36,968 bases of DNA from Gracilaria domingensis (GCA_022539475.1 VCMS01000040.1:1-36968), one strand, 5' to 3'. Shown: positions 9,480-20,844, numbered from the stretch's first letter. Notes: generated by a model from the letters alone, not told the origin. Numbers and translations are program-made.

Positions 9480-9933
9480 CAATGGCAGCAACACGAGAAC
9501 CCACACTCAGAGATGAGTCTTGAATGAGATCGTCCAAAAACTACTCCATGGACTTTGAATACGAACCTCGGTTGATTTCACTCAGTGCCCGTGACGGCGA
9601 GGTTGCGCTCACTTAAGTAGTTTCAGAAGCACATTAAACTACAACAATTAATTAAAGTAGTGCACACATCATGAGGTCCATACACGTGGCTAACCCACTG
9701 TCAAGAGTACCCCATGGTAAAATGCACCAATGCATACTACGCACATCCCACGTGTTCTACAGCATGCAATGGTGTCAGAATCCAGTCCACCTAAGAAAGC
9801 TCAGGTAAAACCAACGTTCATTCTTCTCGTGAAGGGATCATATCCATGATTTACCCACACCTTAATCAACCAGGTGCGAATCTTTAAAGTAGTTGACCAA
9901 ACCCAGAGAGCCCGAAGGGTTTGCTCTACAACT
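9480..9933 (-). repeat. Third LTR copy (solo or fragment), inverted relative to the element at 9960-15774
   Basis: The reverse complement begins TTGTAGAGCAAACCC (9917-9931), matching the LTR start of the neighbouring element. At 9563-9706 it matches both LTRs closely: TGACAGTGGGTTAGC, then ACGTGT, GGACCTC, TGTGCAC, a TTAGTTTAAT-like block, ACTTAGGTGAG-like, and ACCTCGCCGTC..GGGCAC. The first 15 bases are identical to the left LTR (10085-10099). Similarity weakens below ~9560, and the lower boundary is a guess. It lies head to head with the left LTR, only 26 bp away. Confidence 0.7.
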
Positions 9934-9959
9934 TGGACAACATGTCCTTCACGGGCTTG

Positions 9960-10766
9960 TGTGTAGAGCAAACCCCTTAGGGTGAGAACTCTTTCGCGGT
10001 CGATTTTAGTAGTGATGGAGTCGTAGTGTGTGTGTACATGTTTGCGTAGTTTGTAGCTAGTGCTCCGCCTCTCTAGACCCACTGACAGTGGGTTAGCGAC
10101 GTGTCCAAACTTCAGGAGGTGTGCACTATATTAGCTAATAGTTGTTAGTTTAATATATAGTTGAACCAACTTAGATGTGGGTGACCTCGTCGTCGCGAGC
10201 ACTGAGTAAACCCCACTGAGGTCGCATTTTCCAACCAGGAGCTTGGTTCTAGTTGTTACTACCTTCGTAGGTCTACGAACCCGGTCCGTAGGGGAATGAA
10301 TAAGTTTGGTTCCTGTACGACTATCCCCTCAGAATGGCCCAGGAAGTCTAGTAACTTTACTGACAAGTGCGTCGAACCGAGGAGGTATTAGAGTGTGTTA
10401 CAGATATCCAGCACTGTCTTAGGATTTCTAGCGGCTTTGGTTGCCGTTGCTGCTTCGCCTTCGGGTCTGTGCTGCGTACCGCAGGACCCTCGGCTCGCCC
10501 TTGTTCTGGTTTGTTCTCCGTGAAGAGTCACCCGTTTTCAGGTCTCTCTTTTCCCCTTTTCTCCCTCTTTCTCCGGGCTCTCCGTGCTTCCACGTTCAAC
10601 CCTTGGTCTTCTTGATGTTTATCTCTGTAGGTACATCCAGTAGCCACTCCGGCTTTACACCCGACTCTTGAAGGTACAGAGGGTCTTGTCGCTGGTCGGC
10701 CGTCTCTCAAGAGAGCGGGCTCTCAAGCAGTCTGGTAGATTTCTCACTCTTCTGAGTTGCCCCACA
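9960..10766 (+). repeat. 5' LTR
   Basis: It starts TGTGTAGAGCAA and ends GCCCCACA, giving TGTG...CACA ends. It matches the LTR at 14799-15774 in many blocks: TGACA.TGG.TTAG, TGTGCAC (10120 and 15084), CGTCG-CGAGCAC, CCGAGGAGGTATTAGA (near 10378 and 15359), and the closing GCCCCACATTA. The left copy is about 170 bp shorter, mostly between 9972 and 10060. Ends are approximate. Confidence 0.7.
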
Positions 10767-12288
10767 TTAGGTTCGAGACGCAGCGCGAGAGGACAAGGTG
10801 AAGATCGCAAGTTCATCATGTATAGCGTAAGATCGACTCCAATTCCGCGCACAAAGAGTTCAGGACGTTCACTGAGATTGTCGTACGACACTTCAAGAAA
10901 AATGCCGCGTTTCAAGAGGAAGTCCTGTAGAGCGTTTTCGCATGCAAGAAGCTGAGCTTGAACCCGTTCTTCGTCGTCAGCGTCTGCAGTGGCCTAGAAC
11001 TCTTTGCTTTCAATGGAATCGGCGGTGGCCTCCTTCGCTTCGGCTTCAATGAAGACAGTCGACCCTGCGGGACGCACATCAGAACGGTCGGTATCGTCGT
11101 TTGTAACGGGGGCTAGCACTTCCTTCGGAGGTCAAAATTGTAACGATGATGGGAGAAGAAGTCGAAGAAAGAATTTGGGAGGTCTGACGACGATGTGAAG
11201 AAAGGCGTCGCATGCAGAGGGGTACACAAGGTCGTTACGACATGTCATCGTATGCGAATATATAACAACCACCAGTTTTCATCTGTTTTTTCATGTGATG
11301 TACCACGAAAGGTAATGAAACAGACAGCATGCTAACATGAATAATACCCGAACAACCTGCAGACAACAGCATACCAGGTCAGCATTAACCAATTAGCAGT
11401 TAACGTAACGAAGCTAGAGGAACAAATGCTATGGTATCATATAGAAGACGGATATTACCCGAAAAATTAGTTGAGGACCTAAATAGACAGATGAAATCTG
11501 GCCAACCGCCGACCTACCTAATGAAGCGCGGCAAGTTGTCATCACTACCTACTATGTACATGGTGGGCAACACTACGGTATTTGTGACAAGACAAAGATC
11601 AGGCTACAGCTTTGGATATGCGAAACAATCACAGTTGTAGATATAAACCCCGCGAGTTCGAGGCTTCTCAGCCGACTTGATTCCAGCAGACCTCTTCCTC
11701 CCTCTCGAAGACTTCCTATATTCTTGCCTCCTTCACCTTTCTTTCTCCCCTTCGGTCACCATCTACCTTCCCTCCTATGGCATCCCCACTACCCTTCAGC
11801 ACAGTCAGTGCCACGTTGCCACCAACCTTTCCTTTCAATCTCCTCTTCACTGGCGGCCCGGTCTCCCGCCTTCATCACCATCGTTACGTTGTGCCGCACT
11901 CCATCGGGCTTGCTATCACATTTTAACCGTTTTCGCTATCCTTTCACAGCTACAATTCTTGAGCGAACGTAAGCTGTGTTTGTTATTGGTCTGCTAGAAG
12001 TCCCGTTGTCCCTCCGCCTGGTCTTGCATTTCAATGGATGTTGGCTACAGGCATTGTGTTCCTGTTTTTGTTGTTCTGGACTGTTTCTTTCACTGATCTA
12101 GACCATTATCCTTCGCCTTTTTGGCGCGATACTCTCGAGCTCCTTCTGTCTTCTTCTATAATTTGTCACCGCTCGCGTCATTTTGCTATAAATTGGGGTC
12201 CACATGGTATTCTCAAGGACGGAATGGTTCTTCTGATTCTATTGTTATATCTTTCCATGGTTCTGCCATCTACGTAAGGAAGAATTTC
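10767..12288 (+). other. 5' internal region of the LTR element, no intact ORF
   Basis: This lies between the 5' LTR and the recognisable gag. Short ORFs occur (for example 11431-11640), but none shows a domain. The stretch 11690-11980 is pyrimidine-rich. I could not recognise a tRNA-complementary primer site just after the LTR. Confidence 0.4.
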
Positions 12289-13882
12289 GATACTCGCAAT
12301 GAAGAGGATAGTGTTCGGGCTGTGAAGTTGCTTGGATACCTTGGGAGTGAAGTGTTTGACTTCCACTATGACAATTATGCAGTTGATGGCTCTCTTTCGA
12401 ATGAAGCGAAGGAATACCATGGTATTCCAGAAAGTGAAGCTAGATTTGATCGAAAGTTTCGGTGCACTCGAGGAACCGGCGGAGACAATTCGTCCGGAAG
12501 TTTTGGCACGGTTAGAACATGTCGATCTGCTAGGGTCCTTGGAGAAGATCGGCTCTTTCTTCACTCAGGCAGGTTTTAACTAGAAAGCTAAGTTCTGCGT
12601 ATTACGAAACGCTGTCATAGAGTTTGCAGATCTTGCACAATTTGTCATATTCCGTGGAGCAGATGGCTATGAATCCTTGAAGGCCCTGGTTAAGAACTTC
12701 GCTGGTGGAAAGAAGGCTCTTGGGTCATATGCTGCCCTCAATGCTTTCCCGTCCTTGAATTAAATCCTTCAACGTTCTAAGGGACCTCCTCGTCAAAGTT
12801 CGCTAGAGTCGAAAATGGATCAGTGGGCTGACCAGATGGCACAGTTGCACCTCTTAGTGAAGAAAATTCAGAGCGCAGCGACAGCGACCGCACGTCAGGA
12901 TACGGAGAAGGTTTGTTCGTACTGCAGCCAACGCGGTCACTTTGCATCACGTTGTGAGCTTAATCCACATCAAGGCACACGATGTGGTACTTGCGGCAAG
13001 GTCGGTCACTCTGCGACTACGTCCTGGAGCAATAATAATGCTGAAACTGTGCGAAAAGTTACATTTGAAGATGCGAAGTCCGAATCAGAAAGGGAAAAGT
13101 TGCTGAATGAGAAACGAGCTTCTCAGAAGACAGGCCAGAATCAAGTCTCAATAGTCATTGCTAACCGTTCAGATGATGAAGACCCCGTTGCTACCGATAG
13201 AAAGGAGGCGGAAGTGGACACTCTGCCAAACAACCTCGAACTGGTCCTCTCTCAGGAATTTCTCCCGTAGTGTTCCCCGAATCCCACCCCGCCAGGAATC
13301 CTTCTCAGCGAGCCAAGAGCCTTCCTAAGAAGTCACCGAAGACTCGGAATGGCGCTGGAAAGAAACCAAAAAGGGAATTCGGGAACGGTGAAGATCCAAG
13401 AACATGTTGGAAAGTATAATGTTTACGAAAAGTTGGCGAGAGCGCCTTCTGGGATTACTTTCGGTTAATTAGTCCGCGACGACGTGGAAGAGGCCAAGAA
13501 AGACATTCGCCGAATTCTTTCCAGAAATATTTCCTCAAGGCGCGTCAGTTACGCTCATAATGATTCATTCCCTCATAGTCTTAAAGTTGGGAATGATACT
13601 GTCCATGGCACTAGGTCCCAGGCGCTACTAGACTCTGGTACTAATCGCAATCTTATGTCAATTGCTTTATGGCACCGGTTATGATTAGAAATTAAGCCAT
13701 TCACGAGAAGGATTTTCGCCGCAGACGGTACCAAATCTTTAGTTTGCGGAAGCTTGCACGATTTTGCCCTCGAGTTTGGTTCTGTCTGTGTCCAGTTGTA
13801 TTTCTTCGTAGTTGAAAACCTTCCCTTCTATTTCATTAGAGGCTGACTACTCTTGAGTACCTCCAAACACGCTTGGAGTTAG
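12289..13882 (+). pseudogene. gag-protease polyprotein remnant
   Basis: The gag-like part begins in frame 1 (near 12290-12420) and shifts to frame 2 near 12425. From 12430 to 13882 frame 2 stays readable, with only in-frame stops: TAG 12581, TAA 12761, TAG 13268, TAA 13466, TGA 13682 and TGA 13844. The first knuckle (from ~12913) is CSYCSQRGHFASRC, a perfect CX2CX4HX4C; in the second (~12984-13030) the final Cys is Ser. The retropepsin site LDSGTNRNLMS lies at ~13630-13662, followed after two stops by a VVENLPFYFIRG stretch like the flap/ILG end of a Ty3-type protease. Gag coats the RNA and the protease cuts the polyprotein. This copy cannot make either intact. Confidence 0.75.
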
Positions 13883-14798
13883 GAACTCAGCAAGTATCAA
13901 TGCGATTTGATGATTATTCGCCTGTATTGCCTCTTGATTAACATTATCTTGAGGTGGAATTTCGTGATGAAGACCATCAAACCGACAGTGAGGACTTCAC
14001 TTCTGCATCAGGATCATTCTTTTCTCAAAGCGAGTAGCATGACGCTGGAGAGTTCTTCACTCAATCCAAGGGCAAAGAGTGTACCTCATTATATGCTCTG
14101 ACGATTATGAATGAAGACCAAAGAGCAGTGCAACCACCTGAGGAGGATTCCACAGAACCAGAGAAGAGTCATAATGTTGGTTGCGAGCAGGAAGATCACT
14201 CACTTGCTCAACCGGACGATCTGGAGAAAGGCGTTCAGCAGTTGGACTTGATTCATGAAGCACAATAGTCTGCCGTTACTCAGCCTCAAGCCCCCTGTGA
14301 TGTGGAGAGAAGATTTCAAAATGGTGAAGAACCGGAGGAAAGTGGGGATGAAGATGCTTCCGAAGCCTCTTTATCAGATGAAGAGCATGAGCGCGATCTC
14401 GGTGTCCCAGTCAGGGGTGACGTTCTTCTTCTACGAGCTGAAAATCCGAGACGCGAAACGATTCTCTCACCGGTTTCAATGGTATTTCGTGGTGCTACTT
14501 GCGGCGAATTCAGTTGCGAGCGGTAGTCGTCAAGCCGTTCTCGGAATCTTAAGGGCCAGTGAGCCTCTCGAAGAATTCGTTCCAGGTTATCCACGGGTGT
14601 AAATAGGTTAACCTGTGGCTGAGAGGAGATGATCCAGGAATCATTGATATTGTCACCGGTTGGTCCGGGGAGCTCAGCCGGTGGCTGTGAGGTTCCATGT
14701 GCGGAAGCCACCGGTATAGAAGGGTCGGGTCTTCTTCAATGGAATGATTGTTATCTATGATGGCCGTTGCTTATATTACCATTCGGTTGGTTGCATTA
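13883..14798 (+). other. 3' internal region of the LTR element, no recognisable domain
   Basis: It contains an acidic, low-complexity reading (Glu/Asp/Gln-rich near 14105-14270) and small ORFs. Neither strand gives a reverse transcriptase, RNase H or integrase motif. Polypurine tract not evident immediately before the right LTR. Confidence 0.4.
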
Positions 14799-15774
14799 TG
14801 TGTAGAGCAACGCATAATCGCGTGATAATCGAGATGATGCAACTCATATACTCAGGGATGAGTATAGGAGGATGCACCCTCAATGTATGAGTGGGACCCA
14901 ACTTTGGAGGTTATTTTTTGGATGGCTTTCCCAGATTTTAGCTGTAATCATGGGCGCCATTGCTGGCTGTTACCGCTATGTAGACGCGTGTATGACACAA
15001 CCGTGTGTGCATAATATGGGAGGATATGTGGTGCACCTGAAGCGCCTGACATTGGATTAGATACGTGTACGGACCTCTTCGGGTGTGCACCACGTGTACA
15101 TAGTTAGTTTAGACCTACTTAGGTGAGCTCGACCTCGCCGTCGCGAGCACCTTTGTAAAGTCAACCCGAGCACTCCCCAAGTAAACTCTTTGTCGAGTAG
15201 CGCTCCTTTGAGTGGACTCAGCACGAGTGAGGCTCTAGCCCCAACCGTCTACGTAGGTTATCACTCTCACGAGTATAACTGCGTCTGGTTAAGGTAGTCC
15301 TATCCTCTCGGTACCCCTGAGGAACATCTGTCGTTGATGTCAATACTTGCGAGTCATACCGAGGAGGTATTAGACTAGATTACGAAGTGATCCGACTCTG
15401 TATAGAGTTTAGCGGTGGTTACAGAACCCCGTGCATACCTGTTGAAGAATCTCGCCCCGCTCTGGACATAGTGCCGAGGACGCCCTACCCGTCGCGTGTG
15501 GGTGTTGGTTGTTGTGGTTGTGAGTTGCTTTCCCTTTCGGGACTACACCTGTCATTGGTTGCGTCGCATCGTTGCCGATACCACCCCATCTCTGTAGTTT
15601 CTCACCGTTTCCCCACGACTGTACCTGGCACCTCTGTAGATATAGCCAGTGCCACTTCGGTACTACACCCGAGTTACGGTGGTACAGAGCGCTCTCTCAC
15701 TGGTCTAACATCTCGCAAGAGAACGGACCTTCGGACAATCTGCTGGGTTTTCACTCCTCCGAGTTTGCCCCACA
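14799..15774 (+). repeat. 3' LTR
   Basis: It starts TGTGTAGAGCAA and ends GCCCCACA, as does the 5' LTR, with extensive but diverged block matches across its length. At ~976 bp it is longer than the left copy. Small ORFs here (for example 15387-15800) are incidental. Confidence 0.7.
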
Positions 15775-15964
15775 TTATGCATGATGATTTAGATCATTAA
15801 TGATTCGCTGAAGATCCAAGAACGACACACTGCGTTACACTATTTTTGTCCCGATCAGATCGTGCTTAGTAACACGCTTTGCATTGTATGCCCCAACGAT
15901 TTTAAGAGCTGTCAATTCTCGCTTTCAAAATTCGTTGTTGACTCATTGCTGTCGTAGAATGGCT

Positions 15965-16460
15965 ACAGATGTAGATACATCTGTCGCTGTCTCTTCAGTT
16001 TTTGACACATTATTCGTTGGTTGTGAGGGCTGCGGTTGTGAGGGCTGCGCTGAAATGTACGAGAATCGAAACGTTTGTGCTACGCAATTACGGTGGTTGG
16101 GAACCTCGTATTTCGAAGTGCACGACATGGAAGGCGATATACGTATTTGAGCTTGTAAGCGCTGTGCAAGTATAGAACTGATTGCATTGCAACAGTGTAT
16201 GCGATAGCAATCGGCGTCCGTTTCCATTAAAGCGAAACGAATCGAGCTGTATACGGAAACGGTTGCGGAAGCGAGGGCAAGGCAACGTGTGCAATGACTA
16301 TTGCACACGTCTTGATTGACCCTTTCCGTTTTCCAAACTTGTAAACCCATGTAATGGCCCTAATATCAGTTGTAATGAACGTTGCAAAGCAACGTCTACT
16401 GAACGTTACAAGTTGCAGTTGTCAACCTTGAAGGTTGACGACTGACAGTTATAACGTTAT
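15965..16460. repeat. Hairpin-rich tract (ladder of distinct palindromes)
   Basis: Separate stems include ACAGATGT/ACATCTGT with a 4-nt loop (15965-15984); ACGTGTGCAAT/ATTGCACACGT, 11 bp with a 4-nt loop (16285-16310); ACGTTGC/GCAACGT with a 3-nt loop (16379-16395); GTCAACCTT-G-AAGGTTGAC inside 14 bp arms with one mismatch (16416-16444); and ATAACGTTAT (16451-16460). A 15 bp unit, GGTTGTGAGGGCTGC, is tandemly doubled at 16019-16048. No gene explains them. A similar tract lies at 24160-24611. Confidence 0.6.
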
Positions 16461-17518
16461 CCTAATAACAAGCTGATATTTCTCTTTCTTTTCTCAATTT
16501 TTGCAGTGGAAATGAACTACTTGTTCTCCGATAATCAATACTTTTGTACAGATACAAGCGAACGTATTTTAGCAGACAATAGCTACTGGCACAGCAACGT
16601 TTACGCCATCGTAGTTTCATTTACCGTTAAATAACTGTAAAGTTTCAACCTAAACACATCAGCCGCTGTGGGCGTTGACAGAAGTTTGTTCTTGAGTTAG
16701 TAGCCTTGGTTGGGATGATCACGGTATCAACTGGCATGCCAGGAAAAGCTGGATAATAGTTGCACGACGCGCAGAGTTATTGTGAGAGACGATGGGAGCA
16801 AAGTGGAAAAAAATCTTTGGGTGCGCGATTTTGAACTGGGGCTAAATTAAGGGCTAAAACCGTTCAAATTTGGCATGGTGTTTAGCACCTGGAAAAAAAT
16901 ATAGGAATACACAATCTGATATGGGTGCCTTTTCTGGAAGCTGCGGGAAATAGCGTGCTTTAGCAACTACACGTATTTGCATAGTGTTTTATTTACAACA
17001 ATGCGAAGGATAACTTAAGTTTTATGGCACCTCACTACAGCCATGTGTTATTAAAATCAGATTGACATTTTGTACTGTACGGTTTACGTTTCTGACATTA
17101 TTAGGATCTTTCCAATGTGAATATTTACTTTTCATTTGCGTTTTTGACGAAAGTTGCTTTTACTATTGCCCTGTTCTGAAAACTAGAAGGCCGTTCTACT
17201 CAAGTTATGGGCATAAGTTCGTAGATATCGCAGAGTAGAACACTATAATAATACAACCTACCACAAGCTATTGTCTTCCTCGGAACTTTCGGCGCAATCT
17301 AACGGTCAAAATTAAGAAAAAATGTTAATTTTTACTTTTGCCCAAAGTTTTCCGGAAGGAAACGGTATGACATCAACTCTAAGTGCAAAGTTGTTTGCCC
17401 CACATCCATGTTCTTCCTAAAGGGGTGTTCTCCAATTCTTTCTCAATACACAGTGAAACTACGGCAAAATCTAAATTGAAAAAGTTGGCTTTCGAAATTA
17501 AAGGTGAAAACGTCATTA
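16461..17518. other. AT-rich region with no gene, left flank of the first piggyBac element
   Basis: No coding signal or repeat boundary was recognised. If the piggyBac element is removed at its TTAA site, this sequence continues directly into 20896 onward. Confidence 0.5.
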
Positions 17519-17540
17519 TTAACCCTTTTGGGACTGAACG

Positions 17541-17663
17541 CTTAAGTCTAGCGAGATAGCACTTAAGCGGTCACTCTTATTGGGCAATGAGCAATGACGA
17601 AGATTGTTGGATGTAAACACTCCACTTGTTCGGTTTGCTTAAGTCTATCTCAATAGCATTAAG
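17541..17663. repeat. Left subterminal near-palindromes of piggyBac element 1
   Basis: Two copies of a ~26 bp near-palindrome, CTTAAGTCTA...(A/T)TAGCA(C/-)TTAAG, lie at 17541-17567 and 17638-17663. A third related copy lies near the right end (20845-20870). Position and repetition suggest transposase-binding sites. Confidence 0.65.
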
Positions 17664-18093
17664 CACAACCCATCCAATTGGTTCCAAATTAGTCCCTTCT
17701 TTATACAATCAATGAATGCCATTCAGTGAAGCTGTTATGGGACATTACTTCCTCCAATAGAAACCCTTTATCCGATATCGTGGGTACTGTGCACATTCGA
17801 ATTTCAGCCGGCGCTTTCCTGAGGATCACGATCTCAATCTGCGCTTGTGATTTTGGGAATGATGGCGGCTCTCAAGAGCAAACAGAAGACCCTGACTGAT
17901 TGCGAAACCGACCATAAAACCGCCAAACAGACTGACCATGTAGTCTGAAACTATGTCGGTATGGCTGTCCGTATTCTCCACACCAGTTTCCGAATCACCC
18001 ATCCCATTACCTACTACGCTCTGTTTTCATTTTTTGTGACTACGAAACAGTTGTACTCTCGTTCACTGGATTGAAGCTGGTGGCAAACACAGC

Positions 18094-20146
18094 ATGGGGG
18101 AGGACGTAGTACCGCCAAACATTTTGAGCGCGCGAAGCGAACCGACAGCAACTTCTGACGACTACGAGTGTAACTTTGACACTGTTGGGCAGTTATTCTG
18201 GGACTCATTTCACCACGAAGAATTCCTTGTTACAGCTCTTGGAGCTGCGGAAGAACGAGAAGTATATGAACAAGTTCCATATTGCGGGGAGTGGCCGAAG
18301 CGCAGCAGCTTGTACTTAGCCAAAGACGCGCTTATTAGAAGATCGTATGCGCGCAAGAAAGAGCTTGGATTGTTTCTTTTATTTCTGAGCAGTTCGTTCT
18401 TCAATTGTCTTCGTTTGTGGACGAGCGCTTAGCTAATAAAGTAGGGTAAAAGAACTAAACCGCTTCGAATGGACGAGCTAATAGTCTATTTTGGCCTCGA
18501 ACTTGCAACCTCGGTGGGTCGTTTGAATAGACTCAAGGACTACTGGTGCTCTTCCGAGCTGCTCGGAACTACCTTCTTCAAGAAGGTAATGGGAAGGGAC
18601 TCGTTTATGTCCTTTCGAGCAGCTTTACGAATGTATCCCGCCTACGATCATGATGTCGCTCTCTCAGATCCATTATGGCATAGTAGGCAATTGCTAGAGC
18701 ACTATGATGGAAATGCCGCTACACTAGCTGTTCCAGTTGGAGTGAGCACACTCGATGAAAACACTGTGAGGTGGAAAGGGCGAACGCGTGCTCGCTCATA
18801 CATGAAGTCTAAACCTGTCAAGTTTGGAATTCGTTTTTACGGGGTCGTTGGGTGGTCGCACGCATATTTGCACAGTCTTCAAGACAATGGGTCCGGAATT
18901 AATTCCGGACAAAGCCCGGTCCAGAGATATACAAACTTGTTTCGAACTCTCCGTGGCGCAGTGCGGCGAAAGATAGATGGAAGCCTCGTAGCCAAATCTT
19001 CGCCATCTGCTCTCTGGTGCACACAGCTCGCACATCAAACTCACTTGCATTCTACGCCATTGACTGGGAGGTTGATAGTAATGGATAATTTCTACACTGG
19101 TCATGTTCTCGCGCGTCAACTCGAGAGTCTCTCTGACGGCGAGTGTAGAGTTTTCGGCACCGTCCGTTTCAACAACGGTAATGTGGTGAATCGTCCCGCA
19201 CTGAAAGAGGCCATTGCAAATATCAAGAACGCTAGTAGAGGTAGCTGGTGCCTCCTCCAAATTTTTGAAAGAATTGATGTACAAGACGTTCCTCCCCGTG
19301 TTGCGAAGAATGCTGGATTCATAGTCTTCAAGGACCGTGCGGTAGTAACTTTTTACACGAACGACTTAGCGGCTACACTTCAGAAGGAATTCAGAGTCCT
19401 GATCATCTTGCCATAAAATGTGTGCACGGCTTGGCTCCATTAGGAAGGTGGACTGGTGACGAGGCAATGAGTCTTACGAAATTTCAAGTTACTTCTGTGA
19501 TAGTCGCATACAACCTTTTCATGAATGAAGTTGACCGCTTTGATCAACTGAGATCTACATCAGCCACGTTGCGGAAGGAGAGAAGAGTTCCAATGAGCCT
19601 GCTTACTTTTGTTCTTGATGCGAGCATTATAAATGCTCACGCCCTGCTGAACGCAATTTCAAACGAAGGTGAATCAATTATTGATGTCGTTTAAATGACA
19701 CATGGCATAATTCAGCAGCTTATAGTTAAACATCTCGATTACAAGCAGCACAGGGTGGTAACCAGACCTCTTTCTCAGAGTACCCAAAACCGAACGGCTC
19801 TCAGCATGACCAGCACGGTACAAGCTCACGTTTTGCTCGAGAAGGAGGGTCGTAAGAGCGTTCTGTGCCTTCTTTGTACTTTTCTTGCCCCAGACAAAGG
19901 TGGAAAGTACACCATTTACTAGTGCAGTGAATGTCGGAAGGGGTTCCACGTAAACTGTTTCGCATTTTACCATAACAAAGGAAAATTACGCCACATACGC
20001 CGTGACGTCTACGAATCCGTGGTCGCTGCTGATCCAATCCTATCGGGCAAAGGTCGCCGCCGAAGGGGCAAAAAAGTAAGCGCTACGTTGGCGACAGCAA
20101 AAGTACTCCACAAGAACAAAAGTTATTCTTTCTTGAAGTCCATGTG
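18094..20146 (+). pseudogene. piggyBac transposase (DDE_Tnp_1_7 type), interrupted
   Basis: Frame 1 covers 18094-19416. It includes a DYWCSSELLGTTFFKKVMGR stretch typical of the N-terminal part of the catalytic region, D1 in LDENTVRWKGR (codon 18754) and D2 in VMDNFYTG (codon 19084). It has stops TAG 18430 and TAG 18442. Near 19395 the reading shifts to frame 0, giving IKCVHGLAPLGRWTGDEA and YNLFMNEVDRFDQ with D3 (codon 19533). Frame 0 then runs to 20146 through TAA 19692 and TAG 19920, ending in a Cys/His-rich domain (CLLC ... CSEC ... HVNC) like the zinc-binding tail of piggyBac proteins. All three catalytic aspartates survive. The protein would cut and paste DNA at TTAA, but this copy cannot be made without repair or readthrough. 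Confidence 0.85.
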
Positions 20147-20638
20147 AGCCCCTGAATCATCCGGCCATGCTGCTCTCATGGCTTCAAGCACACAATGTGG
20201 TAATTCCACTCGGTTATGTACGCCTAAGAATCCATAACGCTCATAGACGTACTTTCTGTAGGCTTGTTTACGAGCCACCTGGTTTTGCTTCCCTAGTTCA
20301 CCTAGGGCGGGATATGTGACCTCGGTTTTGCTGATGCCAATTGTCCCTAGCTGAAACCCACAGCAAGGGGTTCCACCGTATTTTACACACGCTACATTTT
20401 CGTTTGCAGTGGTTACAGTAGAGATTGTTTCGCAGAAATGAGTCGACTTCTGTTGGTCGTTTGACGTCAAGACGTCGGGGGGGAATTTGCGGGATGAAAC
20501 TACGTTACAATGTTTGGCAGGATGTTGTGATTGTGTGCCAGGAGAAGCAGATAAATAGGTTGCGGTTCCACGTTCGGGTCTGGTGAGATGCAGTGCTACG
20601 CGTGGTTTGAAGGGTGTAAAATCGCTATGTTGGTCCAT
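20123..20638 (-). CDS. Accessory ORF of piggyBac element 1, P2X7 C-terminal-domain-like
   Basis: This is an intact 171-residue ORF from ATG 20636-20638 (MDQHSDF); the frame is open to 20767. The last ~55 residues, AYRKYVYERYGFLGVHNRVE followed by LPHCV..AMR..WPDDSGAHMDFK, resemble the zinc-binding cytoplasmic 'ballast' domain of P2X7 receptors and its free-standing relatives in invertebrates and protists (aromatic-rich helix, G-x-x-NRV-x-(I/L)PxCV, R-x-x-(F/W)P-x-x-x-G). Upstream Cys pairs (CV...PCC) could add metal ligands. The ORF lies inside the element, convergent to the transposase with a 24 bp antisense overlap at the 3' ends. Its role is unknown. The similarity is from memory of the motif and is tentative. 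Confidence 0.5.
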   Translation of the reverse strand: MDQHSDFTPFKPRVALHLTRPERGTATYLSASPGTQSQHPAKHCNVVSSRKFPPDVLTSNDQQKSTHFCETISTVTTANENVACVKYGGTPCCGFQLGTIGISKTEVTYPALGELGKQNQVARKQAYRKYVYERYGFLGVHNRVELPHCVLEAMRAAWPDDSGAHMDFKKE

Positions 20639-20844
20639 AGTAGCGGGAAAGATAATGTTGAGTGATGTGAAAGCCTCAGGGTGCAGGTGAGCAAGTGGGG
20701 ACAAGGATTGAGTACGATAACGCTCCGCTGAAAACATGTAAAATGCAGAGCAGTACTCGATTGACACTGGCGCTCAGGCCTGTTGATTTTAGAGCTGCTA
20801 TCGGAATAACATAGCCAGCCATTTACTACATTCTGATTGGCCTT

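Larger units (their letters stand above)
9960..15774 (+). mobile_element. Decayed LTR retroelement carrying only gag-protease
   Basis: Two direct, clearly diverged LTRs flank about 4.0 kb of internal sequence. Inside are a gag-like region with CCHC zinc knuckles and an aspartic protease (LDSGTNRN), both interrupted by stops. No reverse transcriptase YxDD, RNase H or integrase HHCC/DDE pattern was seen between the protease and the right LTR, where only about 0.9 kb remains. The gag-knuckle-protease order and the LDSG motif fit a Ty3/Gypsy-like origin, but without RT this cannot be settled. No target-site duplication was found, and the LTR divergence shows it is old. It may be a non-autonomous gag-only element or an internally deleted one. 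Confidence 0.7.

Noticed and set aside
10770..10795. GGTTCGAGAC after the 5' LTR as a tRNA T-arm or primer site
   Set aside because: No cloverleaf forms around it and it is not complementary to a tRNA 3' end.
10367..10955. Overlapping short ORFs in the left LTR
   Set aside because: Lie in LTR and adjacent sequence; the matching stretch of the right LTR does not conserve them.
15943..16350. Minus-strand ORF of 135 codons
   Set aside because: Runs through hairpins and a tandem 15 bp unit; composition looks accidental.
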